From Ehretia macrophylla (lineage: Eukaryota > Streptophyta > Magnoliopsida > Boraginales > Ehretiaceae): 64,000 bases of DNA. A program made the translations under genes and the position numbers. How positions within the stretch are numbered: the stretch's first letter is position 1; each line of letters begins with the position of its first letter. The DNA lies in the NCBI GenBank assembly GCA_037974665.1, contig CM075772.1:36867052-36931051 (forward strand). Reading direction: 5' to 3'. Positions 35,416 to 48,636 of the stretch are shown in pieces. The notes below the pieces were generated by a model, which had not been told where the DNA came from, ran no database searches, and worked only from the letters and a program-made list of their open reading frames with translations.

Positions 35416-38400
35416 TCCTCTCCCCCTTAAACTAATTGCGTCCACGCAATTCTTACATGATTCGGCGAATAACTCTGGATGTCGCTCCCGCATCTGATCC
35501 TCTCTTTCCCATGTCGCATCCTCTACTCCGTGATGATCCCACAGAACTTTAACCATCGGAATGCTTTTAGTCCTCAACTCCTGAACTTTCTGATCAACAA
35601 TTCGAAGAGATTTCTCGGTGTAGGTCAAAGTTTCACTGATCTCTAGCGGTTCCGGCTCAAGTATGTGAGAGGGATCTGGCTGATACTTCCGAAGCATGGA
35701 GACATGGAATACGTCATGAATTCTGCCCAGACTGGGAGGTAAAGCTAGACGGTAAGCCAAATCACCAACAGTTTCAGTTATCTCAAATGGTCCCACATAT
35801 CGAGGACTGAGTTTACCTCCTTTACCATGCCGAATCAAACCCTTGCGAGGAGAAATTTTCAGAAATACCCGGTCCCCCACAGCAAATTTCAGATCACGAC
35901 GTCGTCTATCTGCATAACTCTTCTGCCGGCTCTGTGCTGTAAGCATTCTTTTTCTGATAAGCTGCACCTGATCAATCATTTTGTTCATTTCAGGTAAGAG
36001 AGTAGGGTCGATAGTCTTCATCTCACCAACATCATCCCAGTAGAGAGGAGACCGACATTTACGCCCATACAGTGCCTCATAAGGTGCCATACCAATAGTA
36101 GCTTGATAACTATTGTTGTAGGCGAACTCTGCTAGTGGCAAATATTTCTCCCAACTTTTACCGAAGTCCAAAATGCAAGCCCGTAACATATCCTCAAGGA
36201 TCAAGATAGTTCTCTCGGATTGACCATCTGTCTGGGGATGATAAGCTGTACTGAAATTCAAAGTCATGCCCAAAGCTTTCTGAATCTTCTGCCAGAACTG
36301 AGATGTAAATCTGGGATCTCTATCTGATACGATACTCTTTGGAATTCCATGTAGTCGGACAACATTCTCAATATACAACTCTACCAGTTTATCAAGAGAA
36401 TCAGACTTCTTTTTAGCAATAAAATGAGAAGTCTTGGTCAGTCTATCCACAATAACCCAGACTGAGTCATTACCCCTCGAAGACCTCGGTAAATCAGAGA
36501 CGAAATCCATAGTAATATGATCCCATTTCCAAACAGGAATAGCCAAAGGCTGCAACAACCCTGCAGGTCTCTGATGTTCTGCTTTAACTTTCTGACAAGT
36601 AAGACATCGGGCAACATAGTCAGCAATTTCTCTCTTCATATTATTCCACCAGAAATTCTGCTTTAAATCTTTATACATTTTCGTACTGCCTGGATGGATA
36701 GTATATCTGGAACTGTGTGCCTCAGCAAGAATATCCTTCTTCAGAGTTGGATCATTCGGAATACAGATTCTACCTTTGAATTTGAGAATACCATCGTCGT
36801 GCAGTTTGAAATCCGACTCTCCCCCTTTAGAATTCTCTAAGACTTTCAACAATTGAAGATCAGCCTGTTGAGCTTCTCGAATCCTGGATAACAACAGAGA
36901 TTGAATCTGCAAACTTGCAAATTGAATACCAGAATTTGAAGTACTAGGCTTCCATAAGCACAATTCTTCCATGAATTCCCAATTCTTGATAATCAAGCTG
37001 GCAACAGTAGCCTTTCGGCTCAAAGCATCAGCAACAATATTGGCCTTACCTGGAAGATAGTTAATAGTGCAGTTATAGTCCTCAAGTAATTCCAGCCAAC
37101 GCCTCTGCCTCATGTTCAACTCTTTATGGGAAAAAAGATATTTCAAGCTCTTATGATCTGTGAAGATTTCAAACTTGTTGCCCCAGAGATAATGACGCCA
37201 ATTCTTTAATGCAAGAATGATAGCTGCAAGCTCAAGATCATGAGTCGGATAGTTGAGTTCATAAGGCTTTAGTTTCCTGGAAGCATAAGCAATAACCCTG
37301 CCATTCTGCATCAATACACAACCCAGACCTTCCTTCGAAGCATCACTATAGATCATCAAATTATCATAACCCTCAGGTAAAGCAAGAATAGGAGCTGTAG
37401 TTAATCTCTTCTTCAATTCCTGGAAGCTGGCCTCACATTTATCATTCCAGTCAAATACGGTTTTCTTCTGAGTAAGTTGGGTTAAAGGCCCTGCAATCTT
37501 AGAGAAATCCTTGACAAACCTCCGATAATACCCAGCTAAACCAAGGAAACTACGAATCTCCGTGACAGTTTCAGGCCGTTTCCAAGATAACACAACTTCA
37601 ATCTTTGCTGGATCAACAGAAATACCATCCTGCGAGATAATATGGCCAAGAAAAGCAACTTGCTTAAGCCAGAATTCACATTTGCTAAACTTTGCAAATA
37701 ACCGATGCTCCTGAAGTGTCTGTAACACAATTCTGAGATGCTGTTCATGTTCCGCCTCAGATTTAGAATAAACAAGGATATCATCAATAAATATGACTAC
37801 AAATTGATCCAGATAAGGACGGAATACCCTTTGCATTAAATCCATGAATGCGGCGGGAGCATTAGTAAGAACAAAAGGGAAGAAAACAAACTCATAATGG
37901 CCATATCGAGTTCTGAAGGCAGTTTTAGGAACATCATCTTTCTTAATCCTCAGTTGATAATAGCCCTGCCTCAGATCAAATTTAGAGAATACCCTGGCGC
38001 CTTGCAACTGATCAAATAACTCTTCGATTAAAGGCAAAGGATATTTATTTTTGATGGTTACCTGATTAAGACCCCGATAATCGATGCATAGGCGAAGAGA
38101 TCCGTCTTTCTTTTTAACGAAGAGAACTGGCGCACCCCACGGTGAAGAACTCGGCTGAATGAATCCCTTCTCAAGCAAGCCCTGCAATTGAACTTTCAAT
38201 TCCTGCAACTCAGGTGGAGCCATTCTGTACGGAGTCCTAGAGACAGGGGAAGTCCCCGGCAACAAATCAATCATCAACTCTATCTCTCTATCAGGCGGTA
38301 ACCCAGGTAATTCCTCAGGAAAGACCCCCGAAACCTCTCTCACGATAGGTACATCATTCAATTTCAATTGATCCCAAGGTTGATTAATCAAATAAGCAAG

Positions 38401-38877
38401 ATAAGCCTCACAACCCTTGCTCAATAATTTAGATGCCCTAATAGAAGAAATAATAGGAGTTCCCGTAGATTTTCTACTACCAACTATTTTAAGTACAGGC
38501 TGGTCAGGCATTTCTAGATACACAATCTTCTTTCTACAATCAAGCTGGGCATAATATTTACTTAACCAGTCCATCCCCAATATAATTTCAAAGTCATTGA
38601 AGGGTAGGATAATCAAATCAGCAGGAAAAACACGACCTTCAATAAATATACTACATGCTCTGCAAATAGACCTAGTAACAAACTTCGGACCCATAGGAGT
38701 ATAGACCACAATCTCATGCAACAGTTTATCATGTTTCAATTTAGCATTTTGTGCATAAGTAAGAGTAATAAAAGAATGCGAAGCCCCGAAATCAATTAAA
38801 ACCTTAACTGACTGATCATTAAGAAGAAAAATACCTTCTACCACAGCGGTAGTGTCCGGAAGCTCCTCGGCATCCAA
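35338..38877 (-). CDS. gag-pol polyprotein, pol part (protease, RT, RNase H, integrase, chromodomain-like)
   Basis: 1179 codons open from Met at 38877. Protease comes first, with D-F-G-A at residues 29-32 in place of the usual D-S/T-G-A. Reverse transcriptase spans about 230-410, with the catalytic FIDD at 363-366; PFGLTNAPA of the family is PFVLTNAPA here. RNase H spans about 505-620 (first Asp at 512). Integrase begins with the zinc region H721, H728, C758, C761, followed by the triad D791, D852 and E888 (D-35-E). The end, about 1080-1140 ([19 protein letters not shown]), is chromodomain-like and may guide integration to heterochromatin. The frame runs past the usual end through the PPT into the LTR, so the normal stop is lost. 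The Met is internal to the original gag-pol frame; gag lies upstream in the same frame behind two stops. Confidence 0.93.
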   Translation of the reverse strand: MDAEELPDTTAVVEGIFLLNDQSVKVLIDFGASHSFITLTYAQNAKLKHDKLLHEIVVYTPMGPKFVTRSICRACSIFIEGRVFPADLIILPFNDFEIILGMDWLSKYYAQLDCRKKIVYLEMPDQPVLKIVGSRKSTGTPIISSIRASKLLSKGCEAYLAYLINQPWDQLKLNDVPIVREVSGVFPEELPGLPPDREIELMIDLLPGTSPVSRTPYRMAPPELQELKVQLQGLLEKGFIQPSSSPWGAPVLFVKKKDGSLRLCIDYRGLNQVTIKNKYPLPLIEELFDQLQGARVFSKFDLRQGYYQLRIKKDDVPKTAFRTRYGHYEFVFFPFVLTNAPAAFMDLMQRVFRPYLDQFVVIFIDDILVYSKSEAEHEQHLRIVLQTLQEHRLFAKFSKCEFWLKQVAFLGHIISQDGISVDPAKIEVVLSWKRPETVTEIRSFLGLAGYYRRFVKDFSKIAGPLTQLTQKKTVFDWNDKCEASFQELKKRLTTAPILALPEGYDNLMIYSDASKEGLGCVLMQNGRVIAYASRKLKPYELNYPTHDLELAAIILALKNWRHYLWGNKFEIFTDHKSLKYLFSHKELNMRQRRWLELLEDYNCTINYLPGKANIVADALSRKATVASLIIKNWEFMEELCLWKPSTSNSGIQFASLQIQSLLLSRIREAQQADLQLLKVLENSKGGESDFKLHDDGILKFKGRICIPNDPTLKKDILAEAHSSRYTIHPGSTKMYKDLKQNFWWNNMKREIADYVARCLTCQKVKAEHQRPAGLLQPLAIPVWKWDHITMDFVSDLPRSSRGNDSVWVIVDRLTKTSHFIAKKKSDSLDKLVELYIENVVRLHGIPKSIVSDRDPRFTSQFWQKIQKALGMTLNFSTAYHPQTDGQSERTILILEDMLRACILDFGKSWEKYLPLAEFAYNNSYQATIGMAPYEALYGRKCRSPLYWDDVGEMKTIDPTLLPEMNKMIDQVQLIRKRMLTAQSRQKSYADRRRRDLKFAVGDRVFLKISPRKGLIRHGKGGKLSPRYVGPFEITETVGDLAYRLALPPSLGRIHDVFHVSMLRKYQPDPSHILEPEPLEISETLTYTEKSLRIVDQKVQELRTKSIPMVKVLWDHHGVEDATWEREDQMRERHPELFAESCKNCVDAISLRGRGCDARVLAMHLITVASLVCAFTSMPY
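35416..35428 (-). other. Polypurine tract of the full-length family A element
   Basis: The minus strand reads AAGGGGGAGAGGA directly against the 3' LTR. Confidence 0.9.
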
Positions 38878-39087
38878 AGCAAATACACGGGCCTGGCCTC
38901 GTGGTGGTGGTGCTGCAGCTGGGGCCCTGGTCTGAGAGTTCTGAGCTGATGTCTGACCCCTAGGGTTCTTAAATTTCTGACAGTCTTTAACCCTGTGCTA
39001 ATCACTGCCGCAACCTGTACACTTGTTATGTTTCCTCCAACAAACATCCTCAGTGTGGCCCTGACGCTGACAGAAGCTGCACTGCTA
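38878..39087 (-). pseudogene. gag zinc-knuckle region with two in-frame stops
   Basis: In the same frame as both gag and pol. It encodes a CCHC knuckle, C-x2-C-x3-GH-x4-C (CSFCQRQGHTEDVC), then a second Cys/His cluster (CTGCGSD...HRVKDC). TAG codons at 39085-39087, just before the first knuckle, and at 38998-39000, inside the second cluster, interrupt what would otherwise be one gag-pol frame. The second fits CAG to TAG. Confidence 0.88.
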
Positions 39088-40113
39088 GTGACGTCTTGCA
39101 ACAGTGCCTCCCGAAGGAGCTCTGTAAGTAGAGGTAGCTGAACTACCCTGCTGCGAACGGGAAACTGCTGGACGGAACTGACTCTGAGTCTGACTCTGGA
39201 CTGGTCGTGCCTGAGTCGGACTAGGCCCTGTGTAACTCTGAGTCTGTCTCGGCTGTGAACTCTGCCCAACTGATACAGCCTGCCCCTGGTACCCTTGACT
39301 CTGAGACTGAAACCGTTTACTCGATTGACTGGTCTCGGCTAACACATCGGCTTTCCCTTTCTCATATCTCGAGGCAGCTCGGACTACTGCAGCATAGTTA
39401 GGAAAATCATTTGAAGACAAGTTCAGCATAATATCTCTCCTCAAACCCATGATGAACCTCTGAATCTTCTTGTCCTCCGGCTGAATTAAAGCTGGTGCAT
39501 AACGGGAAAGCCAGGTAAAAGTAGCCTCGTATTGATCTACCGTCATACTTCCCTGCCTCAAGTTTATGAACTCAGTTTGTCGCCTCTCGCGGGCAACTAC
39601 CGATATATACTTGTCTCGAAATTCTCGGACAAAGTCGGCCCACGAATGATGACCTCCATCAGCTCCCCATTTCTCACTGATGGTATTCCACCAATCTTCA
39701 GCATCACCCTCGAGAAGGAAAGTAGCATAAGTAATCTTCCTGTCATCATGGCACTCCAGTATCGCTGCCACTCTCTCGAACTTCCTTAGCCACATCTCAA
39801 CTTTCATATCGTCCGGCTCCCCAAAGAAAGTATAGGCCCCATGATGTATAAACCGATCATACAGATTCCCTCCGGTAGGACCACTACCTCCGGCTCTCGC
39901 AGCCTGATTACCTGCAACGACCCCTGGTTGACCCTGTTGTGTAACAAACTGGGCGATAGTGTTCATAGCTGTGGCCATCGTGGCCAAGATCTGTGCAGTG
40001 CTCGGTTCTTGAACCTGCGGTGCATTTTCGGCCACCTCAGCTTCTTGCCCACGAACCCCCTCGGGTTCTCCACCAACATTCGGATTATCAGCACGACGGC
40101 GAGGCCCCATCAC
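39088..40113 (-). CDS. gag (capsid-like) protein of the family A element
   Basis: 342 codons from ATG at 40113 to the TAG at 39085-39087. After an acidic, Gly-rich N-terminus, residues about 85-260 form the plant gypsy Gag domain (FFGEPDDMKVEMWLRKFERV, EGDAEDWWNT, FRDKYI, RRQTEFINLRQGSMTVDQYE), followed by a Gln/Ser/Pro-rich tail. Gag builds the cytoplasmic virus-like particle that packages element RNA. The protein ends just before the nucleic-acid-binding knuckle because of the premature stop, so packaging would be impaired. The start is supported by its place 335 bp from the PBS. Confidence 0.9.
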
Positions 40114-40447
40114 GAATAGCTAGAATGCAAAGTGTTATGACAGGTATATATATATGTATATATGCAATTTATAAGTAAACACATAAGGAAGAGTCCAATT
40201 AGATTCACATAAAGTCAAGTGCATAGAAATTCAAATAAATATTCCACATTCTTGAAGTAAACATAAATCACTAGATCATACTTGACATTCTAGACTCTTG
40301 ATATTCTATTCCCATGCTAGCATGCTCATTCCTTATTCAAATTTCACTTAGGTCAAATCAAAATCAAAGACTCATGTATTCACAAAGTCACATAACAAAT
40401 CTCTACCCACAGACCGAGAAATTTAACCCGGCCTCATGCAATCTATA
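40114..40447 (-). other. Untranslated leader of the family A element
   Basis: A/T-rich, non-coding sequence between the PBS and gag, including a TA-rich tract (40146-40164, ATATATATATGTATATATG). No open frame is supported. Confidence 0.7.
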
Positions 40448-40459
40448 GCTCTGATACCA
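40448..40459 (-). other. Primer binding site of the full-length family A element
   Basis: The minus strand reads TGGTATCAGAGC, six bases inside the 5' LTR edge (40466). It is complementary to initiator tRNA-Met. Confidence 0.93.
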
Positions 40460-40465
40460 CTTAAA

Positions 40466-42955
40466 TGTCACGCCCTGACCCAACCCCTAAGCTAAAGGTT
40501 AAGTCCGGACCCGACACACGGACAGAGTCTCCCCTGTACCGTGGACATTCTAAAAACCTGTAAACGCTTAAACAAGGTCCCAATAACACATACAAGCTTT
40601 TCTTAATTAAACAATAAGGCTATAAGGCCATCCGAGCCTTATAGTACACAATATCTCCAAAACACACAAGCATGCGAGAACTGGTTGTCAGTATAGTCTT
40701 ATAATCATAACATTCTAGGAAATCAATAAAACAACTTAAGGGATAAAGCATTCTACATCAACTATCCACTCCCAAGCATGCAAGGAAATAAGGCAAGAAT
40801 AAAAGTTATTACAGTTTGTAGACTTTCAAAGTCACAACCCAACCATCTAATCTTCGACTTATACAACAAGCATATACAAAGCCCTTGGGCTACAAAATAG
40901 TACATAAAGTAATCAGATGAGTCTTCCACATAGCAACAAAATCATTAACCACCTCAAGTTATCAGACACAGCAACTAATGTAATGGCTCGATCTGAACTT
41001 CTTCTTCCTCAACTAAATCAACAAGCTGGGGATCACCCTCAGCGTCTCCTGAAACAGATATCGAGGTATGAGCAACCACTGTTGCCCAGTGAGGGATATA
41101 GTCCCGGGGCGTGCAATGCAACAGATAATACAATTACACAACAATAACACTTTAACAATTTAAGAAAGAATGATAACTTAAATAACCACACAATTAAAAG
41201 GATACATTTCAACAATCCCCTATACACCAATCTTCACTGGTCTTCAATCACGATCCACGAACCACGAGCACGATCACGATAAGCCGGCATAACCCCAATC
41301 ACTCCAGTGGGTGTACTCCGGATGTACCCCGAATCCTATGACCCAACATCCCCTGGCAATCTCCGGACCAGGCGAATGAGGGAATAGGGCACGGAGTTTG
41401 AATATCCACCGGCAAGCCCTCTGCCGCCCAGCCGATATTCAACACATCCGCCCCGACACTATGGTTGCGCAACCACTATGCAATGCACTCAACGATGGCA
41501 CGTTAATAGCAATAATATAAGCATTAACACATATGAGGATCAACAAAGTAGGTTGACCTCGATACAATTAGGATAGAAGCAAATGTAGAAGTTAATAAGC
41601 AGTTTACAAATGAACTTATACCAAATAAGCATAGAATCATTCCAAAAGCTCCAAATCAATTTAGAATCACATATAAACACTTAAGAAGTCCTGACATGGG
41701 TTTAGAAGTGTGAGACAACTTAAATTGCACCTAAACCCCTTTGTTTTTCGAACTATTTCTCTTCTAAACCAAAGTTAATGATTTCATTTTCAAAGGAAAC
41801 TCTCCCAACCTTCTAACTAACCCCCAAGGTACCCTCTCAACCCTCGAACTCAATCAAATGCCCGCGTTTACCCCGCAAGCCCCAATTTTCCTCTTTTGGC
41901 TTTAAACTACAACTATATTGTCAGGGCTTCAAACCAGGGATATCAAGGCATCTATAGCACCTAGGTAGCCTAAGGATACTAGAATTGAAGCCCGAATCCA
42001 CCCGGATTCGCATTAACCCCGAAAGCCCCAACTTAAAGTCGGCTATTTTCCATTTTTAGGCGATTTAAGGGCAATGCAAGGGTACGGGGCTATTTGATTA
42101 TCTTCACTAGCACATAAGGCATCAATTAGAAGCATTAATTCAAGCCAATTCGACCAATTATACAAAACCCTAGAAAAAAACGTCACTATTCACCCTAAGA
42201 ATCAAACTAACGATTCTAACCGTTTAAATTGCGAAACGACGGTTCAAAAGTGTTCTCTAGCATTCATATAGATAGTATATTAGCATAGATAACAATTACA
42301 ATGGCATATAATCATATTTTCAACAAAACAATAAATGAGAAACTATTTAAAAATGCAAAAACAAGTCGTGAAATCCCTCACCACTACGAGTAGGAGCACC
42401 TAGGAACCTTGCAAACACCCTACACTAGTTGCTCAAGGCTTGGAGAGGCTTGGATTGGAGGGGTGGTGAGCAAAATCTCTCTCTTTTCTCCTCTAGCTGC
42501 TGTCGGGTTTTTGGGCTGCTGTTTCAGCTTTTTTTTTTTTTTTCTCTTTTGCATTTTGTGAGCTTAAATGATATAATAAGGGGTTAAGTTGAGGTGGGGT
42601 CATTTGGGTGCTTAATTGATCTAATAAAATGTGCGTAGTAAGCTTTAAAACGAGTTTAGATAGTAAAATATATGTTAGCTAATTAATTACCTAAGTTAGT
42701 TACGTAACACTATTCATTCAACTACCAAAGTCATTTTCTAAACGAGCCTTCCTAACGCCTTAAGCTCAAATGCACATTTTTCCCACTACTTTTACAATTA
42801 ATATGATTTAATAAAAATGCTAATTAATTAATAGAAAGCAGTTTAAAAATGGAGTGAATAGTAGTCACAAAGTCAGTTAATAAGGCATAGAAGTAAATGC
42901 GCAAACAAGGGATGCAACAGTAATTAAAATGCATGGCTAAAACTCGGGCGTCACA
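40466..42955 (-). repeat. 5' LTR of the full-length family A element
   Basis: 2490 bp, starting TGTCACGCCCTGACCC and ending GGGCGTCACA. Transcription of the element would start within it on the minus strand. No promoter box is called. Confidence 0.96.
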
Positions 42956-45910
42956 GCCTCCCAGGGAGATTTGGGTCGTAGAATTGATGGTTACTCCCGG
43001 GGTATTCCAAACTGGTGTTATAAGGTGGTTGCGCACTTATTGTCATCATTGTCAACATCAAGCTCGAGATTGATGTATCGCTCGTGAAATGGTACATTGC
43101 TCGTATGAGTGAACCATAGCCGTCAGAGTGTGGTATAGCTTTGAATGGTTGTGTTAATGCTTTCAGTAATTGCTTATGTATTGATTGTTTGTCTTGGTTG
43201 CTTATTTATCAGTTATATTGCTTAATTGTCTTATTTTCGTTGCACGACTTTCTTTCTCTCCAATTCGATATCTGTCTCGCCCTCACTGAGTGTACGTGCT
43301 GTGTAAACTCACTCCTCACCACCACATTTCAGGAAATGCCATGTTAGCTGGAAAGTTCGTGATTTCGTGAAAGTCCGTGCTTGAAGAGTTGTCTTGCGTG
43401 CCTATGTGACTTGAGTTGTCAAAGTTGTAAAGTTGTATGCTTTTATGTTGTAGGTATTTATTGTTAAAAGAAATGTAATTTAAATCTAGCTAAGTAGTTG
43501 GAATGGTTTGATAAGTTAGATTATGTATTTAGTTAATGTAGCTTAACTTCAATGCATGTTTGTAATGTCCAAAGGAAAAGAGTTAGAATGGCATGATAGT
43601 TTATTTTACGCAGTAGCTTAGTATGTTTTAATTGTCTAGTTTGAATGTACTTGTCAAAATGAAAAAAAAATAGGTTAGCTTTTAAATTGGAAATGTATGT
43701 ATACTTGCTGAGTTTAAATTGTTGAGAACCGAGGCTCGGATGGCCTTGAGGAAGTTTTGTATGGTTGGACACGGTGGTGGTCCATTTATATGCTATTACA
43801 GGTTTTACATTTCGCCTAGAAACAGGGGAGACTCAGTCCGTTTTCCTTGAAAATTTTGCCCGGGTTTGGTTTGGGTTGTGATTAGATCGATTGATAGAAC
43901 CTCCGGTCTCGAGAGGGATCGTGGTATTACAACATCCACCTCAGACAACAAACACACAACAACTAGAGCAAAGGCTCAGCCTGAACTTCTTCCTCTTCCA
44001 CTAGCACCTCAACTAGATAGGGATCACCCTCAACACTACCTGAAACATATCTCGAGGTATGAGCAACCACTGTTCCCAGTGAGGGATAAAGTCTCCTGAG
44101 ACGTGCAATGCAACACGTAATACAGTTAAACAATAATAGCAATTAAACCATTCAAGAAACAACAATAGCTTAAATAACCACACATTAAAAAAGATACATT
44201 TCACTTAACCCCAACACTCTAAATCTTCACTTGATCGTCGTTCACGATCCATAAACCACGATCTTGATCACAATAAGCTGGCATAACCCCAAACACTCCA
44301 GTGGGTGTACTCCGGATGTACCCCGATAATCCTATGACCCAACACCCCTGGCAATCTCCATACCAGGCGAGTGAGGGAATAGAGTACGTAGTTTGAATAT
44401 CCACTGGCAAGCCCACTGCCGCCCAACCGATATTCAACACAACCGCCCCTGATACTATGGTTGTGCAACCACTATGCAATGCACTTAACAATGGCATGAT
44501 ATCGATAATAATATAAGCAATAACACGTAATAGGATCAACAAAGTAGGTTGACCTCGAAACAGATGGATTAGAAGCAGTTCAATACAAGCAATTAAGAGG
44601 TTTACCAAGGGGAAAATTCGAGATGCACATAGAACTACACTAAAAGCTTGAAAACAACTTGAAACCATATTTAAACACATATGGAGACATGCCAAGGTCT
44701 TAGATGCATGTGACAATCGAATTTACCCTTAAATCCCTTAGTAATTCTATCTGTTTTCCTTTCAAACTCACATTAACGATTCAAATTCGAGGGGAAGCTA
44801 TACCAATCTTCTAATTAACTTTTAAGGTACCCTTAAAACCCGCAATTACGTTCGATTACCCGCAATTACCCCGAAAGCCCCAATTTTCCTCTTATAGCTT
44901 TGAACTACACCTACCTTAACCGGGCTTCAACCAAGAGTTAGCAAAGGTTCTATAGCACCTAGGTAGCCTAATAATACTAAAAGTGAAACCCGAATCCTCC
45001 CGGATTCGCATTAACCCCGAAACCCCTTTGTTAAAGTTGGCTAATTCACGTTCTATGCAAATTTAGAGCAATTTGAGTGCACGGGGCCATTAGACTACCT
45101 TCATTAGCACCTAAGGCATCTATTAGAAGCATTGAATCAATCTAATACATGCAATTACACAAAATCCTAGAAATCCTGTCACTATTCACCTCATAAATCA
45201 AAATAGCGATTCTCTAGCACTTATATACAAGGCAAAATAGCATAAATAAGCATTAGAGTATCATTTGATAGCATTTCTAAAAAATCAAGAAAATAGCAAC
45301 AATTTTAAAATGCGCAAAAAGTCCTGAAATCCCTCACCAATGCACGCAAGAGCTCTCGGAAGACTAGCAAACACCCTAAACTACTTGCTCCTAGCTTGTC
45401 TTGGCTTGGATTGACGAATTGATAAAGCAAAATTCACCCAAGAGACAGAAAAGGGATGTCGGGTTCTACTGTCTTTTTTTCAGCTTTTACTTTTTTTTTC
45501 TTTTGCATTTTATGAGCTTAAGTGTATTGTAAGATGACTAAGCCAAGGTGGGGTCATGTTTGGGTGGTTAAGTGGTCCACTAGAATGCACGTAGATAGCC
45601 TTAAATGAGACTAAAGTGCAAAATATAAGCTAGCTAATTAAAACACTAAGTTATGTTACGTAATACTATTCATAGTTTGCTAAAAACATTTTCTAAACGA
45701 GTACTCCTATCGCTTCTAGCGCAATTGCACATTTTTCCCATTCCTTAGATAATTAATACGATTTAATAAAAATGCTAATTCAATATTATAATGCAATTGA
45801 AAAATGGGATGAATAGTAGCTAAGAAAGACAACAAGTAAAACACATAATTAAATGCTCAAATAATAGATGCAACAGTAAATGAATGCATGGCAAAAGCTC
45901 GGGCATCACA

Positions 45911-46195
45911 GTTGACCAACGAAATACATGGGGCATAGAGAAAAGATTGGCTGCTTCTAAAGCTCCCTTTCTTCTCTTATGAAATTCACGATCTCCCCTT
46001 GAGAATACACAGAACAATTACTAAATCATACCCTTTGGATGTTACATATCTGATACCTTTTGGTCCCTCACGGAACACTGGCTATATCATCTAGCCCTAT
46101 GTCAACCAACCCAACTCTTCACATCGCTATGCATCCTATTGGGACGCTTCGCATTTTTGTTCTGCCAAGGTCTAATCGTTCTGACGCAGTCTAAG
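45911..46195. other. Mitochondrial DNA segment 3 (NUMT), 285 bp
   Basis: A short unique stretch between the TSD GTTGA of the family A solo LTR and the TSD CTAAG of the family B solo LTR. Its texture matches the mitochondrial pieces. No gene is recognised. Confidence 0.65.
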
Positions 46196-48636
46196 TGTAA
46201 CACCCCGATCCCTCTCGAGATCGGGAGTTCTATCAATCAATCTAATCACAACCCAAATCCAAACCCGGGCATAATTTTCAGGGAAAACGGATGAGTCTCC
46301 CCTAGTTCTAGGGAAAATATAAAACCTGCAATTGCATTTAAATGGACCAACGCCGTGTCCAACCATACAAAACTTCTTCAATGCCATCCAAGCCTCGGTT
46401 TTCAACAATTAAACTCAGCAGGTATACATACATTTCCAATTAAAAAGCTAACCTATCTCTTTTCATTTTTTACCAGTACATTCAAACTAGACAATTAAAC
46501 CATACTAAGCTACTGCATAAAATAAACTATCATGCCATTCTAACTCTTTTCCTTTGGACATTACAAACATGCATTGAAGATAAGCTATGCTAACTGATTA
46601 CATAAACTAGCTTATCAATTCACCTCAACTACTTAGCTAAATTTAAATTACATTTCTTTTAGCAATAAATACCTACAACATATGAAAACATATATCTTTA
46701 CAACTTCGACACTCAAGCCACATAGGCACGCAAGACAACTCTTCAGGCAACGAACTTTCACGAAATCACGAACTTTCCAGCTAACATGACATTTCCTGAA
46801 ATGTGGTGGTGAGGAGTGAGTATACACAACACGTATACTCAGTGAGGGTGAGACAGATATCGAATTGGAGAGAAAGAAAGTCGTGCAATGCAAATAAGAC
46901 AATTAAGCAATATAACTGATAAATAAGCAACCAAGACAACAATCAATACAATAAGCAATTATTGAAAGCATTAACACAACCATTCAAAGCTATACCACAC
47001 TCTGAAGGCAATGGTTCACTCATACGAGCAATATCCCATTTCACGAGCAATACATCAATCTCGAGCTTGATGTTGACAACGATGACAATAAGCGCGCATC
47101 CACCTTATAACACCAGTTTGGAATACCCCAGAGAGGCCCATCACTCACGCGCGGGACACTATGCAATGCAAGACTCCATACAAAGCAATAAACGAGCGAT
47201 AACACAACAATACAAACTAGTGACAACAAACGAGATAACAAGCAATCACAATCAATACTAACATTCAACTAAGTTTTCAAGCATAACAAGCAATAATAAG
47301 CAACAATAACACCAATTAAACAAGTATATCAAGCAACCCTAAGCATTTTATAGGCATAATATCAAGATAACAAGCAAAATCACAAATCGGCCCCAACTAT
47401 CAAAACACTACCATTTCCAAACGAGCCACGAGTTCTGGAAACCGACTTCGCCAATGCTCCTAGGTCACCATAAGGCACGTCTAAGGACCCCGAAACCCTA
47501 CTTTACCCTAGAATTTGCGCAAAGCCCTGATTTCTCCCTTTGCTCGTTTGAACTACAACTATACCAACCAAACACCCAACCAACGCCATAATCGCACCAA
47601 AAGTTCTTCCATGGCCTTCCGAAACAATGCCATCATGCAAAACGAGAAAATGCTAAACTCGACCTAAATGACCCCGACTTTCACTAAGCCGTTTTTCTCC
47701 GTTTTTCCATTACACATTCCAATTAAACCACACATTTAGGCATTCTAGCATATCTAGCATCTTCCTACATCAACAGAACGCGTAACGAAGTAACTTCATC
47801 GAAACGGGGGTTTACTATTCATAATTTACTATTCATTATACAATTTATATTTCAATTTCAATATTCAACCGTAGAAAATGTTAAAAAGCTATAAATACAT
47901 GTTCTACAATCAACAAGGAACATTCTTTAAGCATTAAAAAGATTAAACTAACGATCTACGCATAAAATCCAAAAATTAAAGTTTAGACACAAATATTTCA
48001 AATGCGCAAATAACGATGAAACCCTCACCTTAGACGCTACTAGGCTCTAGGAAAACCACGTTGGATTCCTCGGAAACAACCCTGTGCAAGCTCACGGGAA
48101 GATTTGAAGATTTGAAGGTTGAAATCTTTTTTTTTCTTTTTCTCCTATGGTTTTGGCCCTTTCTATTTTTTTCCAGATTTTCGCATGTTTTGTAATGTAT
48201 TATGCATATATAAGATGACAAGTTGAAATGGTCAAAGCTTCGGTCAACTCGCTAAACCAAAACAGCTATGCTCGACCTGACGAAAACGGCCATAACTTCT
48301 TCTAGAAAACTCAAATTCACGAACGGTTTGAAGCCTCATAAACTAGACTCATAGAGCTTTCCAACCATATATAATTTGCTACCTAACTTTTCCCCAATTG
48401 GTTTAGATTTCATTCCAAAGTTGACTCAAAATTTGACTGACTTATCATTGCATTTTTTTTATTTCTAATCCCAAGTTTCACTTTTATTAACCATTTCAAA
48501 AATTCCCACCTTCTCCTAGTTGGTCAATGTAGATGAAAAGTCAACTAGTTTGGTCAAAGAAGGTGAAAGGTCAATAAAATGCAATTTAAATGAACTTTAA
48601 ATGCTATTCAATACATGCCAGGTTCGGGGTATCACA
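46196..48636 (-). mobile_element. Family B solo LTR
   Basis: A 2441-bp LTR starts TGTAACACCCCGATCC and ends GGGGTATCACA, with a perfect TSD CTAAG (46191-46195 and 48637-48641). A block present in other family B LTRs is missing near 47130, between GGAATACCCC and AGAGAGGCCC. Its last 400 bp (about 48210-48600) differ from the other copies and carry GTCAAC/GGTCAA-rich text. Confidence 0.94.

Larger units (their letters stand above)
32930..42955 (-). mobile_element. Full-length family A Ty3/gypsy element, Tekay/Del-like
   Basis: A 10,026-bp element with two near-identical LTRs (32930-35415 and 40466-42955), PPT, PBS, gag and a long pol, flanked by the perfect TSD GCCTC (32925-32929 and 42956-42960). 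Pol order is protease, RT, RNase H, integrase, chromodomain-like end, which defines Ty3/gypsy chromoviruses; the very long LTRs and pol text fit the Tekay (Del) clade. LTR similarity marks it as the youngest insertion in the nest. Two stops in the gag zinc-knuckle region and a changed protease active site suggest it cannot move alone. Confidence 0.95.
31038..43931 (+). mobile_element. Family B solo LTR (plus orientation), split by a full-length family A element
   Basis: Starts TGTGATAACCCGAACCTGGC and ends GTGGTATTACA, the reverse complement of family B LTR ends. The two parts are 31038-32929 and 42961-43931, a net length of 2863 bp. The perfect TSD ACATC (31033-31037 and 43932-43936) shows it inserted in the family A solo LTR. 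It is the only long-LTR copy in the opposite orientation. Confidence 0.93.
30545..45910 (-). mobile_element. Family A solo LTR, split by nested insertions
   Basis: The LTR starts TGTCACGCCCCGACCC at 30545, is broken at 31037, resumes at 43937 and ends GGCATCACA at 45910, for a net length of about 2467 bp. A perfect TSD GTTGA flanks it (30540-30544 and 45911-45915) and joins mitochondrial segments 2 and 3. By eye it is clearly more diverged from the 32930-42955 LTRs than those are from each other, in keeping with its place at the bottom of the nest. Confidence 0.93.
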
